Shown in pieces: positions 38,260 to 48,723 of a stretch of 64,000 nucleotides of DNA. Source of the DNA: Saccharopolyspora rhizosphaerae (GTDB lineage Bacteria; Actinomycetota; Actinomycetes; Mycobacteriales; Pseudonocardiaceae). The notes under the pieces were generated by a model that saw only the letters and a list, made by a program, of their open reading frames with translations, was not told the origin of the DNA and made no database searches. Positions within the stretch are counted from its first letter, which is position 1; every line of letters begins with the position of its first letter. The position numbers were made by a program, and so were the translations under genes. The stretch lies in contig NZ_RSAA01000014.1 of the NCBI RefSeq assembly GCF_003931915.1, forward strand, positions 124,001-188,000, given 5' to 3'.

Positions 38260-38820
38260 TTACCCCAGCGCTGCGCGCGTCACCGGCACCCGGTGCACCG
38301 CCCGGTACGCCGGAACCCCTTCGCCCTGGTCACTGCGCATCACCGCGATCTCGCCGACGGTCCACCACGGGCCTGAGTAGCCGGTGAGCAGGCCGGCCAC
38401 CGACCGCCGGTCGGCCCGGCCCGACGCCCACCTGGCGACGGTCAGGTGCGCCCGGAACCCACCGGGGTCTCCGTCGGCCGCGCGCACCAGCCCGCCCAGC
38501 GCCCGCCGGTCGCCGTCGGTGGCCGGTTCGACGCCGACCCACAGCACGCCCCGGAACGTCCCGGAACCGCTCAGCCGCAGCCGCGGCGCGTCACCGCTGA
38601 CCCGGGCGGCGCGCCGGTCGAGGCGGTCGGCGACGCGCTGCGGGTCGGCGTCGTCGCCGTGGAAGCGCAGCGTCAGGTGCCAGCGCTCGGCGGCGGCGAA
38701 GCGGAACTTGCGCAGACCCGACGTCGCCTCGGTCACCCGGGCCGGGTCCAGCGCCGCGATCGTCCCGGCCAGGTGCGCCACCGCCTCCTCGGACGGCCAC
38801 AGCGCGGTGAACAGCCGCAT
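38260..38820 (-). CDS. thpR: RNA 2',3'-cyclic phosphodiesterase / 2'-5' RNA ligase family
   Basis: A 186-residue 2H phosphoesterase with both catalytic HxT motifs: HLTLRF at about residue 48 and HLTVAR at about residue 125. Such enzymes open 2',3'-cyclic phosphates on RNA and in vitro join 2'-5' ends. ATG at 38820 begins MRLFTALWPS, matching the family N-terminus; the longer frame is Arg/Pro-rich and rejected. It lies between rpsO and a regulator gene, all on the minus strand. Confidence 0.88.
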   Translation of the reverse strand: MRLFTALWPSEEAVAHLAGTIAALDPARVTEATSGLRKFRFAAAERWHLTLRFHGDDADPQRVADRLDRRAARVSGDAPRLRLSGSGTFRGVLWVGVEPATDGDRRALGGLVRAADGDPGGFRAHLTVARWASGRADRRSVAGLLTGYSGPWWTVGEIAVMRSDQGEGVPAYRAVHRVPVTRAALG

Positions 38821-38952
38821 GCCCCGAGTATCCCGCCCAAGCAGAGCGGCGGTCCATCCGCGCACGATCCCCGGCGGACGCCCTCCCGGACGCCGCGGCC
38901 TCGGGGCCACCGGAACTCCGCGGCGGAATCGGGCGTCTGCGAGGGGCGGGCC

Positions 38953-39435
38953 TCACTCGCTCTCGGCGGCCCGGCGCAGCAGGCCCGCCAAGCGCGGGTA
39001 GCGGCCCTCCAGCAGGGAGGCGGCCGCTTCCAGCTCGGTGGGCTTGGCGACCTCGAGCAGGACCGGCCAGGCGATCTGCTCGCCGTTGGTGGCCTGCTTG
39101 ACCGGCAGGTCGTCGCGCCCGACCGAGGGTTGCGACTGGCGCACGTCCTCCAGCGCTTGCTTGATCGCGTCCGACTCGCCCGCGGCGACGCCCGGGATGA
39201 GCACCTTGCGCTCCAGCATCACCAGCCGGGCCAGCACCTGCGGGTTGCCGATCTTGGCGCGGCGACCGCTCATGACCTGGCTGAGCATCGGCGCGCTGAT
39301 GCCGAGCACGTCGGCCAGCTGGGCCTGCGAGATGCGGAAGGCGACGACCAGTCGGCGCACCCGGTCCCCCAGCGGCTCGCCGTACCACTGCCGCTGCAGA
39401 GCCAGGTTCCGCTGGACGCTGCTGCTCTCCGCCAC
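38953..39435 (-). CDS. Helix-turn-helix transcriptional regulator
   Basis: A 160-residue DNA-binding protein conserved beside ribF/truB in actinomycetes. An HTH of the XRE type occupies about residues 20-55 (VVAFRISQAQLADVLGISAP, then MLSQVMSGRRAKIGNP). The rest is a helical domain that includes WPVLLEVAKPTELEAAASLL. GTG at 39435 has GGGGAG 6 bp upstream. The target genes are unknown. Confidence 0.8.
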   Translation of the reverse strand: MAESSSVQRNLALQRQWYGEPLGDRVRRLVVAFRISQAQLADVLGISAPMLSQVMSGRRAKIGNPQVLARLVMLERKVLIPGVAAGESDAIKQALEDVRQSQPSVGRDDLPVKQATNGEQIAWPVLLEVAKPTELEAAASLLEGRYPRLAGLLRRAAESE

Positions 39436-39557
39436 CTTCGCTCCCCCTGCGTGACCGCCGCCCCGGCGAGCCCGGGATGATCCGGAACCGAATCTTGCCA
39501 GCTCATCGCCCCGGCGGGGTCGAGAATCCGAAAACCTCTGCATCTCAGCGGCGGAGC

Positions 39558-40544
39558 TCACTCGTGCACGCCGAGGACGCGCCGGGTTTCGGCGACGTCG
39601 GCGTTCATCTGCTCGACCAGCGCCTCGACGGACTCGTAGCGCTCCATGGCCCGCAGGCGCTGCACGAAGTCCAGGTCGACGTGCTCGCCGTAGAAGTCGG
39701 CGTCCACGTCGAGCACGAAGGCTTCGACCGTGCGCTCGGTGCCGGAGAACGTCGGGTTGCTGCCCACCGACACCGCGGCCGGCATCGCCGGTCCCGGCTG
39801 GTCGGCGCCCCTCCTGCGGTGGGTGAACCACGCGGCGTAGACACCGTCGGCCGGGATGGCCGTGTAGTCCGGAGTGGACAGGTTGGCGGTCGGGAAGCCC
39901 AGCTCCTTGCCGCCGCGACCGGCGCCGCGCACGACGATGCCTTCGATCCGGTGGTGGCGGCCCAGCGCGGAGGCGGCCGCGACCACGTCACCCGCGTCGA
40001 TGCAGGCGCGGATGTAGGTCGAGGAGAAGGTCACCGAGGTCCCGTCGGTCTCGTCGGACCGCTCCACCGGACCGGAGACCAGCGCGTCGGAGGCGACCTC
40101 GAAGCCGAAGCGCTCGCCGAGCTTGGTGAGCAGCTCGATGTTGCCCGCGGCCTTGTGGCCGAAGGTGAAGTTCTCGCCCACCACGACCTCGGCCGCGTGC
40201 AGCTTCTCCACCAGGATCTCGTGCGCGAAGCCCTCGGCGGGCACCCGGGAGAGCTCGCGGGTGAACGGCAGCACGCAGAACACGTCCACGCCCAGCTGCT
40301 CGACGAGCTCGGCCCGCCGCTGCAGGGTGGTCAGCTGCGCCGGGTGGCTGCCCGGGCGCACGACCTCCGCCGGGTGCGGGTCGAAGGTCATCAGCACGCA
40401 GGGGACACCACGCTTCCGGGCCTGCTGCACCGCGTGCGCGATGAGCTTCTGGTGACCGCGGTGCACCCCGTCGAAGACACCGATGGTGACCACGCACCGG
40501 CCCCAACCACCGGGGAGCTGATCCAAACCACGCCAACGCTGCAC
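39558..40544 (-). CDS. ribF: Bifunctional riboflavin kinase / FAD synthetase
   Basis: A 328-residue enzyme converting riboflavin to FMN and then FAD. The N-terminal nucleotidyltransferase domain shows GVFDGVHRGHQ (about residues 22-32), with the HxGH-type nucleotide motif, and TFSSTYIRACI; the C-terminal kinase has GGKELGFPTANL and the NPTFSGTERTVEAF strand. No FMN riboswitch is visible upstream. It precedes the regulator gene and follows truB by 50 bp, the classical truB-ribF pair. Confidence 0.95.
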   Translation of the reverse strand: MQRWRGLDQLPGGWGRCVVTIGVFDGVHRGHQKLIAHAVQQARKRGVPCVLMTFDPHPAEVVRPGSHPAQLTTLQRRAELVEQLGVDVFCVLPFTRELSRVPAEGFAHEILVEKLHAAEVVVGENFTFGHKAAGNIELLTKLGERFGFEVASDALVSGPVERSDETDGTSVTFSSTYIRACIDAGDVVAAASALGRHHRIEGIVVRGAGRGGKELGFPTANLSTPDYTAIPADGVYAAWFTHRRRGADQPGPAMPAAVSVGSNPTFSGTERTVEAFVLDVDADFYGEHVDLDFVQRLRAMERYESVEALVEQMNADVAETRRVLGVHE

Positions 40545-40594
40545 GGTCCGGAAGCCTACTTGCCCTTCACGATCAGGCGCTCAGCGGTGGTTCG

Positions 40595-41503
40595 TCAGTT
40601 GCCCGGAGTGATCACCAGCACGGCCTTGGCCGTGCGGCCCCGGTCGCGGACCAGCGCCACGGCCCGGCCGTCGGGGCCGAACATGCCGTAGGTGCCCTCC
40701 ACCCCGGCGGCGGTGACGACCTGCCCGTGCGAGAGGGCGCGGGCGGTGGCGGCGTCGACGTTGCGGCGCGGGAAGGCCGTCTCGACGGCCTGGTCGAGGT
40801 TCATCGACAGCTCGGGGGTCTCCTCCAGCTGCTCCAGCGTCCGCGCGGTGGCCAGCCCGAACGGACCGACCCGGGTGCGCCGCAGGGCGGTGAGGTGCCC
40901 GCCGACGCCGAGCGCGTCCCCGAGGTCGCGTGCCAACGCGCGCACGTAGGTGCCCGACGAGCACTCCACGAGCACGTCGAGCTCGCTGGTCCGCTCGGTG
41001 CGCCGCAGCGCGAGCACGTCGAAGCGGGAGACGGTGACCGGCCGGGCTTCGAGCTCCACGGTCTCGCCGCTGCGGGCGATCTCGTAGGCGCGGCGGCCGT
41101 TCACCTTGACCGCGCTGACCGCGCTGGGCACCTGCTGCAGCTCACCGGTCAGCGCGGCGACGCCCTCGCGGATCGCGGTCTCGTCCACCTCGGAGGCGTC
41201 GGCGGTCGAGATCACCTCGCCCTCCGCGTCGTCGGTGCTGGTCGCGGCGCCGAGCGTGATCGTGGCGAGGTAGGCCTTGGTGTCCAGGGCGAGGTGGCCC
41301 AGCAACTTGGTGGCCCGCTCCAGGCCGAGCACGAGCACGCCGGTGGCCATGGGGTCGAGCGTTCCGGCGTGGCCGACCTTGCGGGTGCCCATGATGCGGC
41401 GGACTCGGGAGACGACGTCGTGCGAGGTCATCCCCGCCGGCTTGTCGACGACCAGCAAGCCGGGGTCGACGGCGGGACTCTTCTTGCGGGATTGCGCGGA
41501 CAC
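40595..41503 (-). CDS. truB: tRNA pseudouridine(55) synthase TruB
   Basis: A 302-residue enzyme forming pseudouridine 55 in the T-loop of tRNAs. The catalytic aspartate is D50 in GHAGTLDPMATGVL; KPAGMTSHDVV and SGTYVRALARDLG are further TruB blocks, with a C-terminal PUA-like domain. It lies downstream of the MATE gene and upstream of ribF, all on the minus strand. Confidence 0.95.
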   Translation of the reverse strand: MSAQSRKKSPAVDPGLLVVDKPAGMTSHDVVSRVRRIMGTRKVGHAGTLDPMATGVLVLGLERATKLLGHLALDTKAYLATITLGAATSTDDAEGEVISTADASEVDETAIREGVAALTGELQQVPSAVSAVKVNGRRAYEIARSGETVELEARPVTVSRFDVLALRRTERTSELDVLVECSSGTYVRALARDLGDALGVGGHLTALRRTRVGPFGLATARTLEQLEETPELSMNLDQAVETAFPRRNVDAATARALSHGQVVTAAGVEGTYGMFGPDGRAVALVRDRGRTAKAVLVITPGN

Positions 41504-41547
41504 GGCGACCCATCATCCCCGACCCCGCGCGACCCGGGCTCCCAGGG

Positions 41548-42876
41548 TCAAGCCGTGGCGGAGGCTTCGCGCGGCGCGCCCGTCACGGCCCACCCGCCGG
41601 AGCGGGCGCGCAGCAGCAGCGTGACCATGCGCAGCACCATGAACAGGCTCAACCCGGTCCAGATCCCCGAGAGGCCCCAGCCGAAGGCGAGCGACAGCCA
41701 GATCAGCGGCAGGTAGCCGACGACGGCGCTGAGGAGGGTCGCGGTCCGCAGGTAGGCGGCGTCGCCGGCACCGAGGAAGACGCCGTCGAGCGCGAAGACC
41801 ACGCCCGCCACGGGCTGCAGGGCGACGAAGAACCACCACGCGTGCGGCACCTCGGCGAGCACCGCCGCGTCGGTGGTGAACACCGACGGCAGGAGCCCGG
41901 ACAGCGCGGCGAACAGCAGCGCGAGGCTGCAGCCGAAGGCCAGGCTGTACCAGGTGACCTGCTTGGCGACGCCCTTCGCCCGCGGCACCGAACCGCTGCC
42001 GAGCGCCGCACCGACCAGCGACTGGGCGGCGATCGCCAGCGAGTCCAACACCAACGACTGGAACATCCACAGCTGCCACACCACCTGGTGCGCGGCGGCG
42101 GTCTCGGCGCCGGTGCGGGCGGCCACCGAGGTCGCCGACAGGAAGCAGACCTGGAAGGCCAGGGTGCGCAGCACCAGGTCGCGGCCCATGCCGAGCTGAG
42201 CCCGCATCGTCGGCCAGCTCGGGCGCATCGGGACCTTCTCGACCAGCAGCGCGCGGATGAACAGGGCCGCGGCGATGGACTGGCCGATCAGGTTCGCGAT
42301 CGCCGACCCCTCCAGGCCCCAACCCACCGGGTAGACCAGGACCGGGCACAGCACGGCGGAGAAGCCGTTGCCGATGAGCGTGTAGCGAAGCGGGCGGATG
42401 GTGTCCTGCACACCGCGCATCCAGCCGTTGCCCGCCATGGTGATGAGCACCAGCGGCGCGCCGCACAGGGCGATGCGCAGCCAGGTGCTCGCGGCGTCGG
42501 CGACCGGCCCGGGGCCGGCGAGCAGTTCCGCGACGGGAGTGGCGACCAGCTGCGCGACGAGCGACAGCACCACGCCCACCGCCACGCCGAGCCAGGTGGC
42601 CTGCACGCCTTCGGCGACGGCGTCGGTGCGCCGGCCCGCGCCGTGCAGCCGCGCCGTGCGCGCGGTGGTGCCGTAGGTGAGGAAGGTCAGCTGGCTGGAG
42701 ACCAGCGTGAACAAGGTGCCGCCGAGCGCGAGCCCGGCGAGCGGGACGGCACCGAGGTGGCCCACCACGGCGGTGTCCACCAGCACGTACAGCGGCTCCG
42801 CCGCGAGCACGCCCAGCGCGGGGACCGCGAGCCCAAGCACCTTGCGCGGTGACACCCGTTCCCCGGCCTCGGACAC
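41548..42876 (-). CDS. MATE family multidrug/metabolite exporter (DinF-like)
   Basis: A 442-residue membrane antiporter with twelve predicted helices in two six-helix halves. The first half starts LGLAVPALGVLAAEPLYVLVD and VVGHLGAVPLAGLALGG, typical DinF-branch sequence. GTG at 42876 has AAGGAGA 5 bp upstream. Such proteins export cationic drugs or metabolites using a proton or sodium gradient. A dinF gene occupies the same place (Rv2836c) between truB and the nrnA gene in M. tuberculosis, so this is a core gene here. Confidence 0.9.
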   Translation of the reverse strand: MSEAGERVSPRKVLGLAVPALGVLAAEPLYVLVDTAVVGHLGAVPLAGLALGGTLFTLVSSQLTFLTYGTTARTARLHGAGRRTDAVAEGVQATWLGVAVGVVLSLVAQLVATPVAELLAGPGPVADAASTWLRIALCGAPLVLITMAGNGWMRGVQDTIRPLRYTLIGNGFSAVLCPVLVYPVGWGLEGSAIANLIGQSIAAALFIRALLVEKVPMRPSWPTMRAQLGMGRDLVLRTLAFQVCFLSATSVAARTGAETAAAHQVVWQLWMFQSLVLDSLAIAAQSLVGAALGSGSVPRAKGVAKQVTWYSLAFGCSLALLFAALSGLLPSVFTTDAAVLAEVPHAWWFFVALQPVAGVVFALDGVFLGAGDAAYLRTATLLSAVVGYLPLIWLSLAFGWGLSGIWTGLSLFMVLRMVTLLLRARSGGWAVTGAPREASATA

Positions 42877-42942
42877 GTCATCTCCTTGTAAGCTGCGGTT
42901 GCTGGGTTCGCCCCTGACACAGGGTAGCGGTAAGGAGCAGCA

Positions 42943-43476
42943 GTGGACAGCGCCGATTACACCGAGGTCGCGCTCCGGCTGGCGAACGCGGACCTGGCCG
43001 ACCTCGCTTCCGTCCGCGCGGCGCTGCACGACGAACCCTGGTGGGCCGACCGCCTCCGGGACTCCGACCTGCCGCTGCTGCGCGAGGTCGCGGACGGCCT
43101 GCGCCGCGCGCTGGCGGCGATGGTCGACGATCCCGGGGCGGACGAGGCGGTCCGCGACGAGGTCAACGCGCTGCTCGCCTCCCACCCGCCGCGCCCGCGG
43201 CTCTCCGGCCACGGCGGCCACGCCCGGAACCCCCACTGGCACCTGCACGTGGCGGGCCCGGACGCGCCCGCGGTGGACGAGGTCGTCGCCGCTGCGGCGT
43301 GGGGTCTGGCGCAGGGCGTCGTCGACCACGGGACCCACCGCTGGGGCCGTTGCCAGGCCGAGGGGTGCGGGGCTTACTTCCTCGACACCTCGACCAACCA
43401 GGCCAAGCGGTTCTGCTCCCCGCGCTGCGCCAACCGGGTCCACGTCGCGGCCTTCCGGGCCCGCAAGCGCGCCTGA
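42943..43476 (+). CDS. ABATE/CGNR zinc-finger protein
   Basis: A 177-residue protein of the actinobacterial ABATE/CGNR family, presumed stress-linked transcription regulators. The C-terminal zinc-finger contains CQAEGCGAYFLD (two Cys) and RFCSPRCANRVHVAAFRARK (two Cys; the CGNR motif appears as CANR). The N-terminal domain is helical and acidic. GTG at 42943 follows AAGGAG. The gene lies divergently beside the MATE exporter, 66 bp between starts, so it may regulate it; that is inference. Confidence 0.82.
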   Translation: MDSADYTEVALRLANADLADLASVRAALHDEPWWADRLRDSDLPLLREVADGLRRALAAMVDDPGADEAVRDEVNALLASHPPRPRLSGHGGHARNPHWHLHVAGPDAPAVDEVVAAAAWGLAQGVVDHGTHRWGRCQAEGCGAYFLDTSTNQAKRFCSPRCANRVHVAAFRARKRA

Positions 43477-43484
43477 CAGCGGGG

Positions 43485-44531
43485 TCACCTGAGCAGCGGA
43501 GCCGCCTCCAGGGCCGTGCGGATGGACGCGAGGACCTGCTGCTCGTGGCCGTGGGTGGTGAAGCCCGAGGCCAGCCGGTGGCCGCCGCCTCCGCAGGCGT
43601 TGGCGACGTGGCTGACGTCGATGCGGCTGTCGGCGCGCAGCGACACCGACCAGTGGTCGGTGCCGATCTCCTTGAGCACCGCGGCGACCTCGGCCTCGCT
43701 CGTGGTGCGCAGGACGTCGATCACGCTGTCGACGTCCTCGCTGCCCAGCCCGTCGGAATCGGCCTTGCGCACGGTCGCGTGCACGAAGCCCATGCCGCGG
43801 GCGGCCGAGGTCTCCAGCTCGGCCTTGCCGAGCACGCCGGAGAGCATGCCCAGGAACCCGAAGGGGTGCGTGTCGAGCAGCGTCTTGGTCGTCGCCTCGG
43901 GATCGACACCGGCCTCGAGCAAGCGGGCCGCGACCCGGTGCACCTCGGCACCGGCGTGCCGGAACGAGCGCGTGTCGGTGACCAGCCCCGCGTACAAGCA
44001 CCGGGCGATCGGCATGTCCAGCTCGGCACCGAGCTCGTCGAGCACCCGCAGCACGATCAGCGCCGTCGCCTCGGCGGACTCGTCCACGACGTGCAGCGTG
44101 CCGTAGCGGGTGTTGGCCACGTGGTGGTCGAGGACGACCACCTCACCACCGGCCGCGATGGTCTTCTTGACCCGGTCGGCGAGCCGGCCCAGCCGGCCCA
44201 GGCTCCCGGAGTCGCAGACCACCAGCAGCGGCGGCGCGGCCGGCACCTGCGAGGCGGGCACGACGAGCCCGTCCACGTCGAGGTCGCGCAGCGAGTGCGC
44301 GGGCTTGTCCGGGTGCCCGAACGAGACCCGGACGGTGCTGCCGCGCTGCTTCAGCGCCCTGCCCAGCGCGAGCGCGCTGCCCAGGGCGTCGGCATCGGGG
44401 TTGACGTGCCCGAGCAGGGTCACGTCGGGTGCCGCCGCGAGCGCGTCCGCAGCAGCCGCGACTGCCTTCGGCAGGGACTCGCCCGCCTCAGGGCGGTCCT
44501 GCGCTCCCGCGGTGTCGGGTTGCCCGCGCAC
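43485..44531 (-). CDS. nrnA: DHH family oligoribonuclease / pAp phosphatase
   Basis: A 348-residue DHH-DHHA1 phosphoesterase like M. tuberculosis Rv2837c, which degrades nanoRNA, pAp and cyclic dinucleotides. Motifs are GHVNPDADALGSALALG (about residues 41-57), CDSGS (about 106-110), VVLDHHVAN (DHH, about 136-138) and the DHHA1 nucleotide block CGGGGHRLASG (about 313-323). GTG start at 44531. It sits directly after rbfA in the infB-rbfA operon and is convergent with the CGNR gene, 8 bp apart. Confidence 0.92.
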   Translation of the reverse strand: MRGQPDTAGAQDRPEAGESLPKAVAAAADALAAAPDVTLLGHVNPDADALGSALALGRALKQRGSTVRVSFGHPDKPAHSLRDLDVDGLVVPASQVPAAPPLLVVCDSGSLGRLGRLADRVKKTIAAGGEVVVLDHHVANTRYGTLHVVDESAEATALIVLRVLDELGAELDMPIARCLYAGLVTDTRSFRHAGAEVHRVAARLLEAGVDPEATTKTLLDTHPFGFLGMLSGVLGKAELETSAARGMGFVHATVRKADSDGLGSEDVDSVIDVLRTTSEAEVAAVLKEIGTDHWSVSLRADSRIDVSHVANACGGGGHRLASGFTTHGHEQQVLASIRTALEAAPLLR

Positions 44532-44602
44532 ACGTCACCTCCACGTCATCGGAGACCGTCTCCGGTCACCGGTGACCAACGGACCCGATCCGACGGCGTG
44601 GC

Positions 44603-45103
44603 TCAACCACCTTGTGAACCTCGACGCAGATCGGCATCGGTCACGTCCTCGTCGTCGACACCGTCGGTGCCCTCGTCGTCATCCTCGGCGTCCGTGCGGT
44701 ACGGATCGGCGTCACCGGCCGGCACCGCGCCGGAGGCCAACCGGGCGACCTCCTCGTCGGCCTCCTTGGCCTTGGCGAGCAGCTCCTCCATCCGGCGGGC
44801 CTGGTCGGGCACGGTGTCCGCGACGAACGTCAGCGTCGGGGTGAACCGCACTCCGGTCTGGTCGCCGACGCGGGAGCGCAGCACGCCGGTCGCGCTGCTG
44901 AGCGCGGCCGCCGTCGAGGCGTAGTCGGCGTCGTCGCCGAAGACGGTGTAGTAGACAGTGGCGTCGCGCAGGTCCGGGGTGACCCGCGCGTCGGTGATCG
45001 TCACCATCGCCAGCCGCGGGTCCTTGACCTCGTGCTCCAGCCCGGACGCGACGATCTGGGCGATGCGCTTGGCCAACCTGCGGGCGCGCGCCGTATCAGC
45101 CAC
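44603..45103 (-). CDS. rbfA: 30S ribosome-binding factor RbfA
   Basis: A 166-residue KH-fold assembly factor for the 16S rRNA 5' region. Recognisable blocks are [40 protein letters not shown] and [21 protein letters not shown]-terminal acidic extension ([21 protein letters not shown]) is longer than in E. coli. GTG at 45103 has AAGGAGG 7 bp upstream. Confidence 0.94.
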   Translation of the reverse strand: MADTARARRLAKRIAQIVASGLEHEVKDPRLAMVTITDARVTPDLRDATVYYTVFGDDADYASTAAALSSATGVLRSRVGDQTGVRFTPTLTFVADTVPDQARRMEELLAKAKEADEEVARLASGAVPAGDADPYRTDAEDDDEGTDGVDDEDVTDADLRRGSQGG

Positions 45104-45341
45104 GACGCACCTCCTTCGTGCAAGAGAGCTTCGAAACCCGCGGTGATCCGGCGGGTGGGTGTTGTCTTCGGAGTGGCGAGGGCCACTCCCTCCTGGTACC
45201 CCGGCAGCGCGCACCACCCGGGGTGGGCGACGGCTCCCGCGGCGAGGGCCGCGGTGCCGCGCCGGCACGCACCCGCAGCGCGCGGCGCGGGCGGTCAGGT
45301 GTCCCTGGCCGCGCCGCCACGCACGATGACGGGTGCACGCT

Positions 45342-45635
45342 TCAGTCCTCCGGCCCCAGCATCCGCTGCCTGGCGGAGAGCAGGTCCAGTTCGGGGCGGG
45401 CGGCGACCGTGCGCTCGCACGCTTCCAGCACGTGGCGGACGTGCGAGGCGCCGCCGGAGACCACCGCGACACCGAGCAGGGCGCGGCGGTAGAGGTCCTG
45501 GTCGCCGGCCTCGGAGGCGGCGACCTCGAAGCGGCGGCGCAGTTCGGCCAGGACCGGCCGAACGACCGAGCGCTTCTGCTTCAACGAGTGGACGTCACCC
45601 AGCAGCACGTCCAGCTCGAGCGCTCCGACGTACAT
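45342..45635 (-). CDS. DUF503 domain protein (YlxP-like)
   Basis: A 97-residue protein of the YlxP/DUF503 family always found between infB and rbfA in Gram-positive bacteria. Blocks: [20 protein letters not shown] and [20 protein letters not shown]. subtilis YlxP has been linked to ribosome biogenesis. It lies after the strong infB terminator and 238 bp before rbfA; that gap holds only an 7-bp hairpin (45171-45188). Confidence 0.88.
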   Translation of the reverse strand: MYVGALELDVLLGDVHSLKQKRSVVRPVLAELRRRFEVAASEAGDQDLYRRALLGVAVVSGGASHVRHVLEACERTVAARPELDLLSARQRMLGPED

Positions 45636-45653
45636 GAGCGACTCTCCCGCCGT

Positions 45654-45692
45654 ACCTGCGCAGGGGGCCCGGTCCGGGCCCCCTGCGCAGGT
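45654..45692 (-). terminator. Strong hairpin after infB
   Basis: ACCTGCGCAGGGGGCCC and GGGCCCCCTGCGCAGGT make a perfect 17-bp stem with a 5-nt loop, 5 bp past the infB stop and just before the DUF503 start codon. It should cut or strongly lower transcription into DUF503-rbfA-nrnA. Confidence 0.85.
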
Positions 45693-45697
45693 CCACG

Positions 45698-48631
45698 TCA
45701 CACGCGAGGCTTCTCGCGCATCTCGTACGGCTCGATGATGTCGCCGACCTTGAGGTCGTTGTACGACCCCAGGGTCAGACCGCACTCGAAGCCGTCGCGG
45801 ACCTCGGTGGCGTCGTCCTTGAACCGCTTCAGCGAGTTGATGCTGAGGTTCTCGGCGACCACCACGTTGTCCCGCAGCAGGCGCGCCTTCGCGTTCCGCT
45901 TGACGATGCCCTCGGTGACCATGCAACCGGCGATCGTGCCGACCTTCGAGGACTTGAAGACCTCGCGGATCTCCGCCCGGCCGAGCTCGACCTCCTCGAA
46001 CTCGGGCTTGAGCATGCCCTTGAGGGCCTGCTCGATGTCCTCGATGGCGCGGTAGATCACCGAGTAGTACCGGATCTCGACGCCCTCGCGGTTGGCGACC
46101 TCGGCCGCCTTGCCCTCGGCCCGGACGTTGAAGCCCAGGACGATGGTGTTCTCCGCGGTGGCGAGGTTGATGTCCGACTCGTTGATGCCACCGACGCCGC
46201 GGTGGATCACCCGGAGCTCGACCTCGTCGCCGACCTCGATCTTCGTCAGGGACTCCTCGAGGGCCTCGACGGTACCCGAGTTGTCACCCTTGATGATCAG
46301 GTTCAGCTGGTTGGTCTCCTTGAGCACCTTGTCCAGGTCCTCCAGGCTGACCCGCTTGCGCTTGGCGGCGTTCTGCGCCTCGCGGATGCGGGCCCCTCGG
46401 CGGTCGGCGATCTGCCGGGCGACCCGGTCCTCGTCGACCACCAGGAAGGAGTCACCGGCACCGGGCACCGACGTGAAGCCGATGACCTGCACCGGACGGG
46501 ACGGCAGCGCCTCGGTGACGTCCTCGTCGTTCTCGTTGATCATGCGGCGGACGCGGCCGTAGGCGTCACCGGCGACCACCGAGTCACCCACGCGCAGCGT
46601 GCCCCGCTGCACGAGCACCGTGGCCACCGGGCCGCGACCGCGGTCCAGGTGCGCCTCGATCGCGACGCCCTGGGCCGACATGTTCGGGTTGGCCCGCAGG
46701 TCCAGCGACGCGTCGGCGGTCAGCAGGATCGCCTCGAGCAGACCTTCGATGTTGGTGCCCTGCTTCGCGGAGATCTCGACGAACATCGTGTCGCCGCCGT
46801 ACTCCTCCGCGATCAGGTTGTACTCGGTCAGCTGCTGGCGGATCTTGTCCGGGTTCGCACCCTCGACGTCGATCTTGTTGACCGCGACCACGATCGGCAC
46901 ACCGGCGGCCTGGGCGTGGTTGATCGCCTCGACCGTCTGCGGCATGACGCCGTCGTCGGCGGCGACGACGAGCACGGCGATGTCCGTCGACTTCGCACCG
47001 CGGGCACGCATGGCGGTGAACGCCTCGTGACCAGGGGTGTCGATGAAGGTGACGGGCCGCTCGGCGCCCTCCAGCTCGGTCACGACCTGGTAGGCACCGA
47101 TGTGCTGGGTGATGCCTCCGGCCTCGCCGGCCTGCACGTTCGCCTTCCGGATGGTGTCCAGCAGCCGCGTCTTGCCGTGGTCGACGTGACCCATGACGGT
47201 CACGACCGGCGGACGGGCGGCCAGTTCCTCGTCGGAGGAGCCCGGGTCGCCGTAGCTGATGTCGAACGACTCCAGCAGCTCCCGGTCCTCGTCCTCCGGC
47301 GAGACCATCTCGACCTTGTAGTTCATCTCCTGGCCGAGGAGCTCGAGGATCTCGTCGGAGACGGACTGGGTCGCGGTCACCATCTCACCGAGGTGGAACA
47401 TCGCCTGCACCAGCGAAGCCGGGTTGGCGTTGATCTTCTCGGCGAAGTCGGTCAGCGAAGCGCCGCGGCGCAGGCGGAGGGTCTCCCCGTTGCCGCGCGG
47501 GAGGCGGACGCCGCCGACCGACGGCGCCTGCATGTTCTCCATGTACTCCTGGCGCTTCTGCCGCTTCGACTTGCGACCGCGCTTCGCGGGACCGCCGGGG
47601 CGACCGAAGGCACCGGCCGTGCCGCCACGACCACCGGGACCGCCGGGACGGCCACCGCCGCCCGGACGACCGCGGAAGCCACCGCCGGCCGGAGCTCCAC
47701 CCGGAGGGCCGCCACCGCCGGGGCGGAAGCCACCGCCGCCGCCACCGGGACGACCGCCGCCACCGGGACGACCGCCGCCACCGCCGCCGGGGCCGCCCCG
47801 ACCGCGACCGCCGCCACCGGGACCGCCACCGCTGCGCGCCGGGCGCGGCGGCATCATGCCGGGGTTCGGCCGCGGCGGCATCATGCCCGGGTTCGGGCGC
47901 GAGCCGCCGCCACCGCCGCCTTCGCCGCGCGGGGCGTTGCCGCCCCCGGCGGGAGCGGTGCCGGCACCCTGACCGCCACCGCGGCGCTGGTCGTCACGAC
48001 CGCGACCGGGGCCCTGCTGGCCACCGCGGTCCTGGCGCGGACCCGGGCCGGGACGACCCGGGCGCTGCTGCGGAGCACCCTGGCCGACGCCGAACGGGTT
48101 GTTGCCGACGCGCGGGGGTTTCGGACCCGGCTTGGGCGACTTCGGGCGCGGAGCGGCGTCGCCGTCGCCACCCGGCTTCGGGCCGGGCTTGGGACCCGGC
48201 TTGGGGCCGGGCTTCGGCTTGTCCGCCTTGGGCTGCTCGAACTTCGGCTCGTCGACCTTCGGAGCCTCGGCCTTCGGCTCGGCCTGGGCGGCCGGGGCCT
48301 GCTCGGCCGGTTCGGGCGTAGGGGTTGGTTTCGGACCCGGCTTCGGACCGGGCTTGGGCGCCTCGGTGCGCGGGCCGGGCTTGGGGCCGGGCTTGGGCGC
48401 CGACTCACCGGCGCTCGCGGCCTTGGGCTCGCTCTGAGCGGGCTTGCCGTTGTCGCCGCTCTTCTTCGACGACTTGGCGTACGCGTCGCGCAGCCGACGT
48501 GCCACCGGGGCTTCCACGGTGGAGGACGCCGACTTGACGTACTCGCCCTGCTCGGCGAGCTTGTTCAGTACTTCCTTGCTGGTAACACCGAGCTCTTTCG
48601 CGAGCTCATGCACGCGGGCCTTGCCTGCCAC
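45698..48631 (-). CDS. infB: Translation initiation factor IF-2
   Basis: A 977-residue GTPase that brings initiator tRNA to the 30S subunit. The N-terminal IF2N helix domain ([20 protein letters not shown]) is followed by an about 350-residue low-complexity linker: [14 protein letters not shown] repeats, then Gly/Arg/Pro-rich blocks. A second IF2N module, the G domain (G1 GHVDHGKT near residue 484, [12 protein letters not shown]) and the C-terminal C1/C2 domains complete the protein. GTG at 48631 ([14 protein letters not shown]) has GAGGAG 4 bp upstream. Confidence 0.96.
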   Translation of the reverse strand: MAGKARVHELAKELGVTSKEVLNKLAEQGEYVKSASSTVEAPVARRLRDAYAKSSKKSGDNGKPAQSEPKAASAGESAPKPGPKPGPRTEAPKPGPKPGPKPTPTPEPAEQAPAAQAEPKAEAPKVDEPKFEQPKADKPKPGPKPGPKPGPKPGGDGDAAPRPKSPKPGPKPPRVGNNPFGVGQGAPQQRPGRPGPGPRQDRGGQQGPGRGRDDQRRGGGQGAGTAPAGGGNAPRGEGGGGGGSRPNPGMMPPRPNPGMMPPRPARSGGGPGGGGRGRGGPGGGGGGRPGGGGRPGGGGGGFRPGGGGPPGGAPAGGGFRGRPGGGGRPGGPGGRGGTAGAFGRPGGPAKRGRKSKRQKRQEYMENMQAPSVGGVRLPRGNGETLRLRRGASLTDFAEKINANPASLVQAMFHLGEMVTATQSVSDEILELLGQEMNYKVEMVSPEDEDRELLESFDISYGDPGSSDEELAARPPVVTVMGHVDHGKTRLLDTIRKANVQAGEAGGITQHIGAYQVVTELEGAERPVTFIDTPGHEAFTAMRARGAKSTDIAVLVVAADDGVMPQTVEAINHAQAAGVPIVVAVNKIDVEGANPDKIRQQLTEYNLIAEEYGGDTMFVEISAKQGTNIEGLLEAILLTADASLDLRANPNMSAQGVAIEAHLDRGRGPVATVLVQRGTLRVGDSVVAGDAYGRVRRMINENDEDVTEALPSRPVQVIGFTSVPGAGDSFLVVDEDRVARQIADRRGARIREAQNAAKRKRVSLEDLDKVLKETNQLNLIIKGDNSGTVEALEESLTKIEVGDEVELRVIHRGVGGINESDINLATAENTIVLGFNVRAEGKAAEVANREGVEIRYYSVIYRAIEDIEQALKGMLKPEFEEVELGRAEIREVFKSSKVGTIAGCMVTEGIVKRNAKARLLRDNVVVAENLSINSLKRFKDDATEVRDGFECGLTLGSYNDLKVGDIIEPYEMREKPRV

Positions 48632-48723
48632 TGCTCTCCTCATCTGGGTGAGGCCGGGCGGCAGTCCCGCTCGACCTCGTCCTATCGCCGATGCGCGTTC
48701 ATGGCTTCAGCTTCACGGCTGAT

